Source: Paenibacillus sp. Soil522
Lineage (GTDB): Bacteria > Bacillota > Bacilli > Paenibacillales > Paenibacillaceae
Assembly (NCBI RefSeq): GCF_001428245.1
Contig: NZ_LMRV01000031.1
Coordinates: 40,666-104,665, forward strand
Length of the DNA stretch: 64,000 bases
Direction of reading: 5' to 3'
Shown: positions 38,255-46,753 of the stretch, in pieces
Position numbering within the stretch: position 1 is the first letter of the stretch
Layout: every line of letters starts with the position of its first letter
The notes under the pieces: generated by a model
Databases searched by the model: none
What the model was told of the DNA's origin: nothing
Seen by the model: the letters and a program-made list of their open reading frames with translations, nothing else
Made by a program: the position numbers and the translations under genes

Positions 38255-39763
38255 ATGAAGCTTCTTATTGCGGATGACCAGCCGTCGCTGCATCGGTTTT
38301 TAAATAAAATGATAGATTGGAAAGCGCTGGGCATTACCGAAGTACGGCATGCCTATAACGGCAAAGAGGCTGCTGAAATGACGGAGGCCCTCGAGCCGAA
38401 CTTGCTTATTATCGATATTCATATGCCCGAATGGAACGGAATTGAGGCGCTAAAGCATATCCGGCATCTGCGCAATAAACCGAAAACGATCATCCTCAGC
38501 GCATACGATCAGTTTGAATATGCAAAGGAGGCGCTCCGGCTAAATGTATCGCAGTATATGCTAAAGCCCGTCGATGCTCTGCAGATTAGAGAGCTGCTGC
38601 TTGCTCTTGTGCAGGATATTCGTATGGAGGCACGCGCGCTTGCACTCAGAGAGCTGGAAAATGCGACAGCGGTAGAGCGTTTCACGGAGAATTGTTTGGC
38701 AGCGGCAAAAGCCGCATTGACTGCGTATGGCAGTTCGGCATATGCGGTATTGACGGTCCGCGGACCGAAGGCAGGCAGCAGCTGGCCAGCCCTCGGCTTT
38801 ACGGAAGCAAGCGGCATCGAGCTGTTTCCGCTTCCGCCCCGCGAGGATACCGGCGAATGGTGCATCTTTGTTGGCTTGAGCGATGCTGATCAGTATGCGG
38901 AGCTGCTGCTGGAAGGAGAGAAGTGGCAAGGCGAATGGCTGCGCCTGCTGCCCGGGCAATCGTTCACGCTTGGCTTCAGTCAGATCGAAGAGGAGGTTGC
39001 GCTGCTGCCTAAGCGAATGGAAGAAAGCCGGCAGGCGGCGAAGCAGGCCTTTTATGAAGCGGGCCGCATCTATCGTTATGAGGACGGCTTATTTGCGGAA
39101 GGGGCGGAGCTTCGCACGGTCCGTCACGAAGGGCTCCAGCTTGAAGAAAAGCTGCGGAGGGGTTACGATACGCCGGCTGCGCTGGAGCTGATCAGACCTT
39201 TTTTCGAAGCAGCCAAGCAAAGACGAGTTGAGCCCGAGGAGATGCAGGAAATAGCGCATCGGCTGCTCTTTGTGTTTTGCGGCAGCCATACGGGCGGGCC
39301 GGGCGGATATAACGGCGATTTCATGCCGCTGCGGGCTTACCGCCACGCTTGTACAACCTTTGCCGAGCTGATGCTGTTCTGGAGCAAATATGCACAAGCG
39401 CATGTTGCCGGCCTTGCGGCATCGGCTCCGGAAAACGATGTCATTTTTCAAATAAAAAAATACGTTGATACCAACTTTGAAGCCGATTTGTCGCTGCAAA
39501 CGGTTGCTGATCGCTTTTTCATCGACAAGTTCCGTTTAAGCCGGGAATTTAAGCAGCTGTTTGATGAAAATTATTGGACGTACGTGACGAGAATCCGGAT
39601 GGAGCAAGCCGCATTGTTCCTTCGGGAGACGAATTGGAGAATCGGCATGATTGCTGAGCGGACGGGCTATTGCGACGAAAGCCATTTCAGCCGCGCCTTT
39701 AAAAAATATTATAATGTCTCGCCAAGGGAATATCGCGGTGCATCCGGAGAGCGCAATGATTGA
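38255..39763 (+). CDS. YesN-type response regulator with AraC DNA-binding domain
   Basis: A 502-residue response regulator. Receiver domain about 1-120 with the phospho-acceptor Asp in LLIIDIHMPEWNG, acidic pair at LLIADDQ, and the Lys in QYMLKPVDALQ. A long middle region (about 130-390) is typical of YesN relatives. The C-terminal two helix-turn-helix units are LSLQTVADRFFIDKFRLSREFKQLF and WRIGMIAERTGYCDESHFSRAFKKYYNVSPREYR. It is the partner of the preceding kinase and very likely activates the importer genes that follow 60-100 bases downstream. ATG with GAAGTGGTGAGGGG upstream. Confidence 0.9.
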   Translation: MKLLIADDQPSLHRFLNKMIDWKALGITEVRHAYNGKEAAEMTEALEPNLLIIDIHMPEWNGIEALKHIRHLRNKPKTIILSAYDQFEYAKEALRLNVSQYMLKPVDALQIRELLLALVQDIRMEARALALRELENATAVERFTENCLAAAKAALTAYGSSAYAVLTVRGPKAGSSWPALGFTEASGIELFPLPPREDTGEWCIFVGLSDADQYAELLLEGEKWQGEWLRLLPGQSFTLGFSQIEEEVALLPKRMEESRQAAKQAFYEAGRIYRYEDGLFAEGAELRTVRHEGLQLEEKLRRGYDTPAALELIRPFFEAAKQRRVEPEEMQEIAHRLLFVFCGSHTGGPGGYNGDFMPLRAYRHACTTFAELMLFWSKYAQAHVAGLAASAPENDVIFQIKKYVDTNFEADLSLQTVADRFFIDKFRLSREFKQLFDENYWTYVTRIRMEQAALFLRETNWRIGMIAERTGYCDESHFSRAFKKYYNVSPREYRGASGERND

Positions 39764-39783
39764 CAAGTTTTTGCGCAACGATT

Positions 39784-39836
39784 TGCATTCAAATGCAGGG
39801 GTGGGATGCCTACAATAGGTAATGTAAGTGCTTTCA
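39784..39836 (+). promoter_or_regulatory. Palindrome and cre-like site ahead of sugar-binding protein
   Basis: TGCATT, CA, AATGCA (39784-39797) is a candidate activator site for the response regulator. TGTAAGTGCTTTCA (39823-39836) matches the cre consensus except one central base, so CcpA repression is possible. Confidence 0.45.
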
Positions 39837-39860
39837 AATATTGTTCGAGGGGGATACAAA

Positions 39861-41141
39861 ATGAAAAAGTGGTTAGCGTTAAATCTCGTCATCGTACTTG
39901 CTATCACGTTCGTGCTCTCTGGCTGCAGCGGAAATAAAACCGAAACGGGAACGGAGGGCGATAGCCAAGGCGCGGCCAAGAAGGTGAAGCTGAGCATCCT
40001 GTCCTGGAATAACGAAAAGGAGATGAAGCCCGTCATAGAAGGGTTCACGCAGAAATACCCGAACATCACCTTCGACTTTCAGAATGCGCCGCCGGTGAAG
40101 GATTATATCGCCAAGCTTCAGACGATGCTTTTGTCCGATACGGCGACTGACATCTTCATCATGGCAGCGGAAAACCGCAATGAGATTATTGACGGCGGCT
40201 ATGCGCTTGATCTGACGAATGAACCCTTTATGAGCACGATGGTAGACGGCAATAAGCCGATGCTCAGCAAGGACGGCAAAACGTATGCCTTTACGCAAAC
40301 GGGCTGGGCTGGCGGATTGTTTTATAATAAAGAGCTGTTTGCCAAAGCAGGCGTTGAGGGTGTCCCTCAAAATTGGGAGCAATTCATCGATGCGGCTTTG
40401 AAGCTTAAGGCGGCGGGTATCATACCGTATTATGACAATATGCAGGATGTGACGACCATCCACTCCGGGCTGTTCGGCAACTTGACGCTTGCCGCGAATC
40501 CCGACTTCGATGCGAAGCTGTTTGAGGGGAAGGCTTCCTTCTCCGAGGGCTGGACGGAGGTGCTCCGCATTTGGAAACGCGATCTCATCGATAACAAAAT
40601 TTTGACTCCGGATATGATCGGTCTGACCGGAGACCAAATCGTGAATGAGTTCGCGATCGGCAAGGTTGCGATGTTCCCGGGCGGACCATGGAATATTAAT
40701 ACGCTTAGGGAAACGAATCCGGATCTGGATTTTGCCATGATGGCCATACCTGGACCAAATGAAGCAGGCGGCAATTATTTTGCCGGAGCGCCGGGCGTAG
40801 GCTTCGCGATTAACAGCAAGACCAAGTACAAGGAAGAGGCGCTGCTGTTCCTGCAATATTTGGCATCACCGGAAGGCTTGAAGGCGTTTGAGACCGGTAC
40901 GGGCGCGATGATTACCGCAAACGGCTATGAAAGCACGGTTGATCCGGTCATGGAAAGCGCCTATAAAGACGGACTGATGAAGAGCAGGATTTATTTGCCG
41001 ATGGTATCATGGGCAAGGCATCAGGAGGCGCTGCGCAGCCAGTTTGTCGTATCGATTCAGGATTTAAGCTTTGGCAAAATAACGCCTGAGCAGGCAACGG
41101 AGGCGCTCGATAAGAAGCTGAAGGAAATGGAAAACAAGTAA
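39861..41141 (+). CDS. Sugar ABC transporter substrate-binding lipoprotein
   Basis: Family 1 extracellular binding protein, 426 residues. The signal peptide ends at the lipobox VLSGC; the mature part shows KVKLSILSWNNEKEMKPVIEGFTQKYPNI, the GWAGGLFYNKELFAKAGV segment, and MFPGGPWNI, typical of sugar binding proteins. ATG 39861 follows GAGGGGGA; an earlier ATG at 39828 would put eleven residues ahead of the signal peptide. Two permeases follow after an intra-operon hairpin. Together with the upstream two-component system it likely imports an oligosaccharide released by the GH43 enzyme. No ATPase gene is present. Confidence 0.92.
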   Translation: MKKWLALNLVIVLAITFVLSGCSGNKTETGTEGDSQGAAKKVKLSILSWNNEKEMKPVIEGFTQKYPNITFDFQNAPPVKDYIAKLQTMLLSDTATDIFIMAAENRNEIIDGGYALDLTNEPFMSTMVDGNKPMLSKDGKTYAFTQTGWAGGLFYNKELFAKAGVEGVPQNWEQFIDAALKLKAAGIIPYYDNMQDVTTIHSGLFGNLTLAANPDFDAKLFEGKASFSEGWTEVLRIWKRDLIDNKILTPDMIGLTGDQIVNEFAIGKVAMFPGGPWNINTLRETNPDLDFAMMAIPGPNEAGGNYFAGAPGVGFAINSKTKYKEEALLFLQYLASPEGLKAFETGTGAMITANGYESTVDPVMESAYKDGLMKSRIYLPMVSWARHQEALRSQFVVSIQDLSFGKITPEQATEALDKKLKEMENK

Positions 41142-41151
41142 AGAAAGCGGA

Positions 41152-41179
41152 GGGTATTAGGAAGTCCTAATGCCCTTTT
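41152..41179 (+). terminator. Intra-operon hairpin between binding protein and permeases
   Basis: Stem GGGTATTAGGA / TCCTAATGCCC followed by TTTT. As in the other sugar importer here (18443), it lies just after the binding-protein gene and should lower permease expression. Confidence 0.65.
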
Positions 41180-41195
41180 CTAGAAAGGAGACAAC

Positions 41196-42080
41196 ATGGG
41201 AAAGCTGCTGCGGCAACTGAAGTTTCAATTATTTTTGCTCCCGATCCTATTGATTTACACCTTATTCTCCATTTACCCGCTGCTCAAATCGGTATTGCTG
41301 AGCTTTACGAATTTTGATGGCTACGTAAAGTCATACGACTTTGTCGGGTTTAGCAATTACGCTAAAATCTTTATGGATGAAGCGCTCATTTCAGGCATTT
41401 CCTTCACGCTGCTGTTTGCTTTCGCGAGCACGCTGCTCATTACCGTTCTCGCGATACCGCTTGCCATCATTTTGGATCAGAACTTTTGGAGCAAAAATGT
41501 GCACCGCGCCATTTTCTTTTTTCCTTCGATACCGAGCGGCTTGCTGCTGGCGTACATTTGGGGCTTCATTTTGGCTCCGATCTCCTCTGGGGTGCTGAAC
41601 GGCATATTGGAAAAATTATTCGGGATGGGTCCTCAGCCTTGGCTGTCGGATCCAATGCTTGCCAAAGCGTCGACGGTCGTTATCTCGGCGTGGGCCGCGG
41701 CCGGCTGGCATGCCGTATTGTATTTGGCTTTTTTGCAGTCTATTTCGAAGGATTATTACGAAGCGGCCGCGATTGACGGCGCTACCCGCCTACAGCAAAT
41801 TAGACATATTACGCTTCCGCTGCTTGCGCCGGCCATGACGATCAGCATGATGCTGCTGCTCACCGGTGGCTTGAAGGTATTCGAAATTCCGTTTGCCTTA
41901 ACGCGCGGCGGTCCCGGCTTTGAGACGCATACGATTACGCAGGTTATCGTGCTTCGGGGCATTTCCGAAACGCAGTACGGTCTCGCCTCGGCGATGTCCG
42001 TCGTCTTCTTCCTTATCGTACTCGCAATTGCGATATTCCAAGTGAAGCTGATGCAGAAGCGGGAGGAGAAAATCCAATGA
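41196..42080 (+). CDS. Sugar ABC transporter permease (MalF/LacF type)
   Basis: A 294-residue membrane subunit with six predicted segments. N-terminal FLLPILLIYTLFSIYPLLKSVLLSFTNFDG and the EAA loop EAAAIDGATRLQQIRHITLPLLAP are typical of the MalF-type partner. Good ribosome binding site (AAAGGAG). Its stop overlaps the next permease by four bases (ATGA), so the two are coupled. Confidence 0.92.
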   Translation: MGKLLRQLKFQLFLLPILLIYTLFSIYPLLKSVLLSFTNFDGYVKSYDFVGFSNYAKIFMDEALISGISFTLLFAFASTLLITVLAIPLAIILDQNFWSKNVHRAIFFFPSIPSGLLLAYIWGFILAPISSGVLNGILEKLFGMGPQPWLSDPMLAKASTVVISAWAAAGWHAVLYLAFLQSISKDYYEAAAIDGATRLQQIRHITLPLLAPAMTISMMLLLTGGLKVFEIPFALTRGGPGFETHTITQVIVLRGISETQYGLASAMSVVFFLIVLAIAIFQVKLMQKREEKIQ

Positions 42081-42901
42081 CGAGCGACAACAAAAAGAAC
42101 TGGCTGCTGGATGTGCTCATGCTTCCCATTGGCGCCATCACCTTCTTCCCGTTCTATTTAATTATAATCAATACATTCAAGAGCATGCAGGAAACCGCGG
42201 CAAGCCCGCTCAGCCTGCCGAAGAGATGGATATTTTCCAACTACGTGACCGTATTCAAGGAAACTGAGCTGCTGCGCAGCTTCGGCAACAGCTTGACCAT
42301 CACGGCGGTATCGGTGCTGCTTATGGTGCTGATAGGGGCGATGGCGGCGTATCCGATCGTATTTAATCCGAACCGGACGAATAAGCTCGTTACGATGTAT
42401 TTGCTGGCTGGCTTTATGATCCCGTTTCAGACGACGCTCATCCCGCTGTTTCAATTGATGACCGATCTCGGATTTATCGACCGTCTCTACGGACTTATTA
42501 TTTTGTATATGGGCGGGGCGGTCTTTGTCTTCTTTCTGATGATGGGCTATATGAAGTCGATTCCGAAGGAACTTCCGGAGGCGGCGATTATTGACGGCTG
42601 CGGGGTAGGCGGGATCTTTTGGCGCATTATTTTGCCGCTGCTAAAGCCGATAACCGTTACAAGCATCATTTATCAAACGATGTGGATTTGGAATGATTTT
42701 TTGGCGCCGATGCTGTTTTTGAACTCCAAGAGCAATGCGACGCTCGTGCTTGAGGTCTATTCCGCCAAAGGAGAGTTTTCGGTTAATTGGCCATTGTTTA
42801 TGACCTTGACTGTCATCTCGCTTATTCCGATCTTCGTTTTCTTTATCGTGATGCAGAAGCAAATCGTGAAAGGAATTGTTGGCGGAGCGGTGAAAGGTTA
42901 A
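42077..42901 (+). CDS. Sugar ABC transporter permease (MalG/LacG type)
   Basis: A 274-residue partner permease with six membrane segments, the EAA loop PEAAIIDGCGVGGIFWRIILPLLKP and the family ending KQIVKGIVGGAVKG. It is the last gene of the two-component/importer operon and is closed by a terminator. Confidence 0.92.
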   Translation: MTSDNKKNWLLDVLMLPIGAITFFPFYLIIINTFKSMQETAASPLSLPKRWIFSNYVTVFKETELLRSFGNSLTITAVSVLLMVLIGAMAAYPIVFNPNRTNKLVTMYLLAGFMIPFQTTLIPLFQLMTDLGFIDRLYGLIILYMGGAVFVFFLMMGYMKSIPKELPEAAIIDGCGVGGIFWRIILPLLKPITVTSIIYQTMWIWNDFLAPMLFLNSKSNATLVLEVYSAKGEFSVNWPLFMTLTVISLIPIFVFFIVMQKQIVKGIVGGAVKG

Positions 42902-42928
42902 GGGATCGCAGAATGCCCTGCAAATACG

Positions 42929-42966
42929 AAAGGCTGTCCTAAGGTCGGAGACCCGGACAGCCTTTT
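42929..42966 (+). terminator. Intrinsic terminator of importer operon
   Basis: Stem AAAGGCTGTCC / GGACAGCCTTT followed by T residues, 28 bases after the stop. Confidence 0.85.
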
Positions 42967-43041
42967 CATTTGAAACGTTAACGCTGCTAATATTTCACCG
43001 TAATAACGGGCCTAAGGACGGCGATGGCCGCTTGCGCCCGT

Positions 43042-43758
43042 TTATTTTACTTTTGCCGGTTCTTCGAACGTCATGCCGAGCGTGTCTACCGTTACTTTTT
43101 TCATCGAAATCGGATTTTCCGGCCTATCATTCGCACCGGTTGTCTGATTCGCGATTTCGTCTACCGCGTCCATGCCTTCCGTTACTTTACCGAAGGAAGC
43201 ATACTGATTATCAAGCGAAGGAGCGTCGGCAACCATGATGAAAAATTGCGAGCCTGCGGAGTCCGGCTCACCGGTACGCGCCATCGAAAGCACGCCGCGC
43301 GTATGCTTCAGCTTGTTCTCGAAGCCGTTATCGCTAAATTCGCCGGGAATGCTGTAGCCGGGGCCGCCCGAGCCTACGCCGTCCGGGTCTCCGCCCTGGA
43401 TCATAAACCCTGGAATAACGCGGTGGAATATAACCCCGTCATAGAATCCTTTATTTATGAGAGAAATAAAGTTGTTCACCGTGTTAGAAGCAACCTCCGG
43501 ATAGAGCTCAAGCTTAACGATTTTTTCATTACTTAGTTGAATAGTCACGACGGGATGCTTATCCGGACCGAGCAGCTCAGGGCCATCCTCTTCAGGCGCT
43601 TCAGTAGGGGGAGTTGTACCCGCACTGCCACTGTTCGAGCTTGCGCCGGAGCTTTTGTCCCCAGCCGCGTTCTTGTTTGCGCCGCAGCCTGAAGCGGTAA
43701 CGAGCAGAACGAGCATAAGGAGCAGCATCATCCCAAGACGTTTGTTATTAAACAGCAT
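43042..43758 (-). CDS. Cyclophilin-type peptidyl-prolyl isomerase lipoprotein
   Basis: A 238-residue surface lipoprotein. The signal peptide ends in VTASGC (lipobox), a Ser/Gly/Pro-rich linker follows (about 28-65), then the cyclophilin domain (about 68-235) with NNFISLINKGFYDGVIFHRVIPGFMIQGGDP, GVLSMARTGEPDSAGSQFFI and YASFGKVTEGMDAVDEI. Catalytic Arg in FHRV and the Gln/Phe of SQFFI are present. It catalyses prolyl cis-trans isomerisation and probably helps folding of exported proteins. GAGGAGG lies upstream of ATG. It stands alone, convergent with the importer operon. Confidence 0.92.
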   Translation of the reverse strand: MLFNNKRLGMMLLLMLVLLVTASGCGANKNAAGDKSSGASSNSGSAGTTPPTEAPEEDGPELLGPDKHPVVTIQLSNEKIVKLELYPEVASNTVNNFISLINKGFYDGVIFHRVIPGFMIQGGDPDGVGSGGPGYSIPGEFSDNGFENKLKHTRGVLSMARTGEPDSAGSQFFIMVADAPSLDNQYASFGKVTEGMDAVDEIANQTTGANDRPENPISMKKVTVDTLGMTFEEPAKVK

Positions 43759-43914
43759 TCCAATATCCTCCTCAAAATTTGCTTTTCCTTCTCTTATTCC
43801 ATTTGTATGATAACATATGGATCGATTTAAATGCGAGAGAGCCGCATTCTGTTGTAAGTGGGACTAGAGATTGAATGTACGCTAGGCAGCATAGAAGAAC
43901 AGACTCGATCCTGG

Positions 43915-43943
43915 ACAAGGCTCTCTTTTTTGAGAGCCTTGTT
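43915..43943. terminator. Perfect hairpin in gene-free interval 43759-44227
   Basis: Perfect 11-base arms ACAAGGCTCTC and GAGAGCCTTGT with a T-only loop. There is no T run after it on the plus strand. No gene was seen in the interval, which also holds repeat copies at 44010-44081. Confidence 0.5.
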
Positions 43944-44009
43944 ACTTACTCAAGTATACGAACTCAACTCTTCTGCTTGGGAGCTGCCTCGAACTCACAC
44001 CAATAAATA

Positions 44010-44081
44010 GCTATCCTGTAAATGCAGTAACTTTTCACTTATTAGAGCCAACTCCTGTCTATCCTGCACATTTGCAATAAA
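44010..44081 (+). repeat. Two copies of CTATCCTG short repeat
   Basis: Copies begin CTATCCTGTAAATGCAGTAA (44011) and CTATCCTGCACATTTGCAAT (44059), 48 bases apart and in the same orientation. They share their core with the inverted pair at 597-682. Function unknown. Confidence 0.45.
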
Positions 44082-44227
44082 AAGCTTCTATATTCGGCAG
44101 TATGCTGAATAAGGGGGTCTCCATCAACCGCACGCTATAAACCCCAGCAACAACCAGCAGGAAATAAGCCGTTGTCTCGCGAATATACTTGAAGTATTTA
44201 TGACTTTTATTAGGAAGGGCTTAGGCA

Positions 44228-45010
44228 ATGGGAATGTTATTTGCAGTCATCGGTTTCCTTATTATCGATTTGTATTTTAATCTCATTCCGCAGTTATTCC
44301 CGCTGGATACCGTCTCTTGGCTGTTGTATGCTTGCTTGTTTTTTGTATTAGCCCATCATGTAGCTAAGCTTACCGGTTTAAGCGGAATTGGCGATTTGGG
44401 TATAAAAGCTCATTTTGGCTGGAAAAGAAATCTGCGGATCGGTTTTTTATTCGGGGCAGGCATTTGGGCTGCGATGTATTTGCTTTTGTGGGGTTTTGGA
44501 GATTTTGAAATCACCGGTGTAAAGAAAGCGCCGGAAGCCGTCATTTTTGTCATCGAGACCTTTGCCGGCATGTTTCTTGGCTCGCTTATGAATGATCTCA
44601 TTGTAAGGGGCTATGTATTTGCACATCTTAAGGGTAAAGTGTTAAACGTTTATTTATTGCTCATATCCGCGTTTATTTATGCGCTGGATGATGTTTGGCT
44701 GGCAGGCTTCAGCATTTCAAACACCCTATTTTCCGTTATACTCGGTCTATCGCTTGGCTATGTGCTTCTAAAGACGGGATCGATTTGGATGAATTCGGGT
44801 ATACATATGGGCTTAAACGTCATGTACTGCTTCGTATACGGGATTCCGGGGCGTGAGGCTGTAAAGGGCCTGCTTTTAACGACGCCAGGGGGGAGCCGTT
44901 CCTTCCTGCTGGACCATGCCCATATACTGGCGGCTATCGTATTGCTCCTGGTTATCCTTGCTGCATATGGCCGTTTAAAGCTTAATTCGGCTAATAAATA
45001 CATGTACTGA
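44228..45010 (+). CDS. CPBP-family intramembrane protein with degenerate first motif
   Basis: A 260-residue membrane protein with about eight hydrophobic segments, from the CPBP (CAAX protease/bacteriocin-processing) family. In active members the first motif is EExxxR; here the same position reads NDLIVRGYVF, so both glutamates are replaced. The later motif SGIHMGLNVMY keeps the His and Asn. It may therefore be a non-proteolytic member acting as chaperone or immunity-like protein. The ATG has a weak AGGAAGGG upstream. It stands alone. An unrelated membrane protein is possible but the RG and HxxxN spacing argue for CPBP. Confidence 0.7.
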   Translation: MGMLFAVIGFLIIDLYFNLIPQLFPLDTVSWLLYACLFFVLAHHVAKLTGLSGIGDLGIKAHFGWKRNLRIGFLFGAGIWAAMYLLLWGFGDFEITGVKKAPEAVIFVIETFAGMFLGSLMNDLIVRGYVFAHLKGKVLNVYLLLISAFIYALDDVWLAGFSISNTLFSVILGLSLGYVLLKTGSIWMNSGIHMGLNVMYCFVYGIPGREAVKGLLLTTPGGSRSFLLDHAHILAAIVLLLVILAAYGRLKLNSANKYMY

Positions 45011-45095
45011 GAACGGGCTGCAGGTAATAAAAAGCGATGTTTGTTAATGCAGTTAAAAATATAAGCAGTTAAACATACAGCAGCTATAAATACAG

Positions 45096-45124
45096 TTGCG
45101 AAACAAGCGTTGATTCGCTATAAT
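45096..45124 (+). promoter_or_regulatory. Promoter of histidyl-tRNA synthetase leader
   Basis: TTGCGA (45096-45101), 17-base spacer, TATAAT (45119-45124). The predicted transcript start near 45131 gives a leader of about 200 bases. Confidence 0.7.
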
Positions 45125-45155
45125 CACTTTAATTCAGTCGAAGGGATTGGGTATC

Positions 45156-45203
45156 ATGTACAAATTCCAATTGAATCAGCTTCATCATTTCACCAAGCGT
45201 TAG
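45156..45203 (+). CDS. Leader peptide with tandem histidine codons
   Basis: A 15-codon frame, MYKFQLNQLHHFTKR, with AAGGGA nine bases ahead of ATG and stop TAG at 45201-45203. The two adjacent His codons (45183-45188) lie just upstream of a series of overlapping hairpins and a terminator ahead of a histidyl-tRNA synthetase gene. This is the arrangement expected for ribosome-mediated attenuation by histidine supply, as known for enterobacterial his operons. The small number of His codons is a weak point. Confidence 0.6.
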   Translation: MYKFQLNQLHHFTKR

Positions 45204-45204
45204 C

Positions 45205-45303
45205 ACACCTGAACAACATTCAGGGTGGGCTAGCGCTTCTCGCGTTGGCCTCCCTGCAGCATACGATGCGCGCAGGACCATGAGGTCCTGCGCGTTTTTT
45301 TTT
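45205..45303 (+). promoter_or_regulatory. Four-hairpin attenuator ahead of histidyl-tRNA synthetase
   Basis: Hairpin 1: CACCTGAA (45206-45213) with TTCAGGGTG (45219-45227). Hairpin 2: CAGGGTGG... (45221-45236) with ...CCTCCCTG (45242-45256). Hairpin 3: CCTGC/GCAGG plus GCAT/ATGC (45253-45276). Hairpin 4: terminator CGCGCAGGACC / GGTCCTGCGCG (45269-45294) with nine T. Hairpins 1/2, 2/3 and 3/4 exclude each other. A ribosome stalled at the His codons allows 1 and 3 (readthrough); one that reaches the stop codon covers the first arm, allowing 2 and 4 (termination). No T-box motif (AGGGTGGNACCGCG) is present. Confidence 0.65.
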
Positions 45304-45334
45304 ATTCCAATAATCCGGGAGAGGAATGATCGTG

Positions 45335-46642
45335 ATGCAAAACGTGAAGGGGACTTATGATTATTTTGGCAAGGAGCAGGCGCTTAGGAGGCAGGTTCAA
45401 GCAGCTCTCCATGAAAAGTTTGAGCTCTATGATTTCGATGAGATGGTGACGACCGAGCTGACCGGGCTCGATTTCTTGACCTCCAAATACGCGGGTGGCG
45501 ATGAAATCATGAAGGAAATGTACCAGCTGACGGATCAGCGAAAGCGGCGATTAGGATTGCGGTATGACCTGACGGTCCCTTTCGCCAAGGTGCTCGCATT
45601 AAATCCGGGGATTGAGCTGCCCTTCAAGCGGTATGAGATCGGAAAGGTGTTCCGTGACGGTCCCGTTAAGCGCGGGCGTATGCGGGAGTTTTTGCAATGC
45701 GATGTCGATATTGTCGGGGTAAAAGGGCCTGAAGCGGAGGTCGAATTAATGCAGCTGGCGGTCGACGTATTCCGTACGCTGGCGATTAAGATTCAGCTGA
45801 AATGGAACAATAGACGTTTTTTGGGCGAGATTCTGGCTGCTGTCGGAGTTCCAGCCAAGGATTCGCTATCGGTCATGCTGACCCTAGATAAGCTTGCAAA
45901 AATCGGAGCAGACGGCGTGAAGGAAGAGCTTGCCGGGAAAGGACTGGCGGGCGAGGCGAGGGATGCCGTTACCTTGCTGATTACAATAGAAAATCCGTCG
46001 CTCGAGGAACTTATGGACAAATACGGGCTGCAAAATAGCGCGGGAGCGCTGGAGGTGCTGGCGGTACGAGATATGCTGTGCAAGATTGGACTTGCGGAGG
46101 ACTGCTTGTTTGATCCATATCTCTCGCGCGGGCTATCGTTCTATACGGGAACGGTCTATGAAATATTTGATGCAGCAGGCGGCTTCTCTTCGAGCTTGGG
46201 CGGCGGCGGGCGTTATGATGCGATTATTGGACAGCTGGCCGGTAGGGACGTTGCCGAATACAGCGCGGCCGGGTTATCGTTTGGCATGGAGTCGATTATG
46301 GCGCTGCTCGAAAATCGTACCGCGGAAGCGGCTGCCGCTTCGGTAGTCCTCATTCCCGTAGGCGTATCTGCTGCGGATATGCTGCAAACAGCGGCCGAGC
46401 TGCGCGCGAGCGGTATCCGGGTGAAGCTCGATACGAGCGGCCGAAAGCTGAAAAATATTCTCGCCTCGGCAGCGGGCAGCGGAATCCGTTATGCGCTGCT
46501 GCTGGGAGAAACGGAATGGAAGGCTGGAAGGGTCCGTTTAAAGGACATGGAAGAGCGGATCGAGCGGGAAGTGAGCGTAGATGAAGCGATATACGTAATA
46601 GAGACTAATATTGCTCAACCGCTGGTCCCAAATAGACTGTAG
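45335..46642 (+). CDS. hisS: Histidine--tRNA ligase (paralogue-type)
   Basis: Class II aminoacyl-tRNA synthetase of 435 residues charging tRNA-His. Motif 2 region: RYDLTVPFAKVLA and FKRYEIGKVFRDGPVKRGRMREFLQCDVDIVG; the histidine-binding loop reads SRGLSFYTGTVYE (usually RGLDYYTG), motif 3 is FGMESI. A C-terminal anticodon-binding domain is present (SVVLIPVGVSAADMLQTA to the end), which sets it apart from the shorter HisZ regulatory subunit. No hisG follows. The start is ATG 45335, giving MQNVKGTYDYFG; an ATG at 45326 lies against the ribosome binding site GAGAGG. Leader-peptide attenuation is likely. HisZ function cannot be fully excluded. Confidence 0.82.
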   Translation: MQNVKGTYDYFGKEQALRRQVQAALHEKFELYDFDEMVTTELTGLDFLTSKYAGGDEIMKEMYQLTDQRKRRLGLRYDLTVPFAKVLALNPGIELPFKRYEIGKVFRDGPVKRGRMREFLQCDVDIVGVKGPEAEVELMQLAVDVFRTLAIKIQLKWNNRRFLGEILAAVGVPAKDSLSVMLTLDKLAKIGADGVKEELAGKGLAGEARDAVTLLITIENPSLEELMDKYGLQNSAGALEVLAVRDMLCKIGLAEDCLFDPYLSRGLSFYTGTVYEIFDAAGGFSSSLGGGGRYDAIIGQLAGRDVAEYSAAGLSFGMESIMALLENRTAEAAAASVVLIPVGVSAADMLQTAAELRASGIRVKLDTSGRKLKNILASAAGSGIRYALLLGETEWKAGRVRLKDMEERIEREVSVDEAIYVIETNIAQPLVPNRL

Positions 46643-46695
46643 ATGCCGCGGAAGGCAGCTTTTGGCGATAACGGACAGCCGAAGCCGCAGGAACG

Positions 46696-46735
46696 CAAGC
46701 GGCACCAGCTCTTCGGTGAGAGCCGGTGCCGCTTG
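46696..46735. terminator. Bidirectional hairpin between hisS and glutathione peroxidase gene
   Basis: Perfect 11-base stem CAAGCGGCACC / GGTGCCGCTTG between convergent genes; no strong T run. Confidence 0.7.
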
Positions 46736-46753
46736 ATTAATCTGGCTTTGATA

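Noticed and set aside
39879..40856. 325-codon open frame on the minus strand
   Set aside because: Fully antisense to the sugar-binding lipoprotein gene, no ribosome binding site, Arg/His-rich composition typical of a shadow frame, and no family resemblance.
43024..43536. 170-codon open frame on the plus strand
   Set aside because: Antisense to the cyclophilin lipoprotein gene and without a start signal.
45205..45303. T-box riboswitch for the histidyl-tRNA synthetase
   Set aside because: Only AGGGTGG is shared; the rest of the T-box sequence is absent, and the predicted leader of about 200 bases with an ORF leaves no room for a normal stem I.
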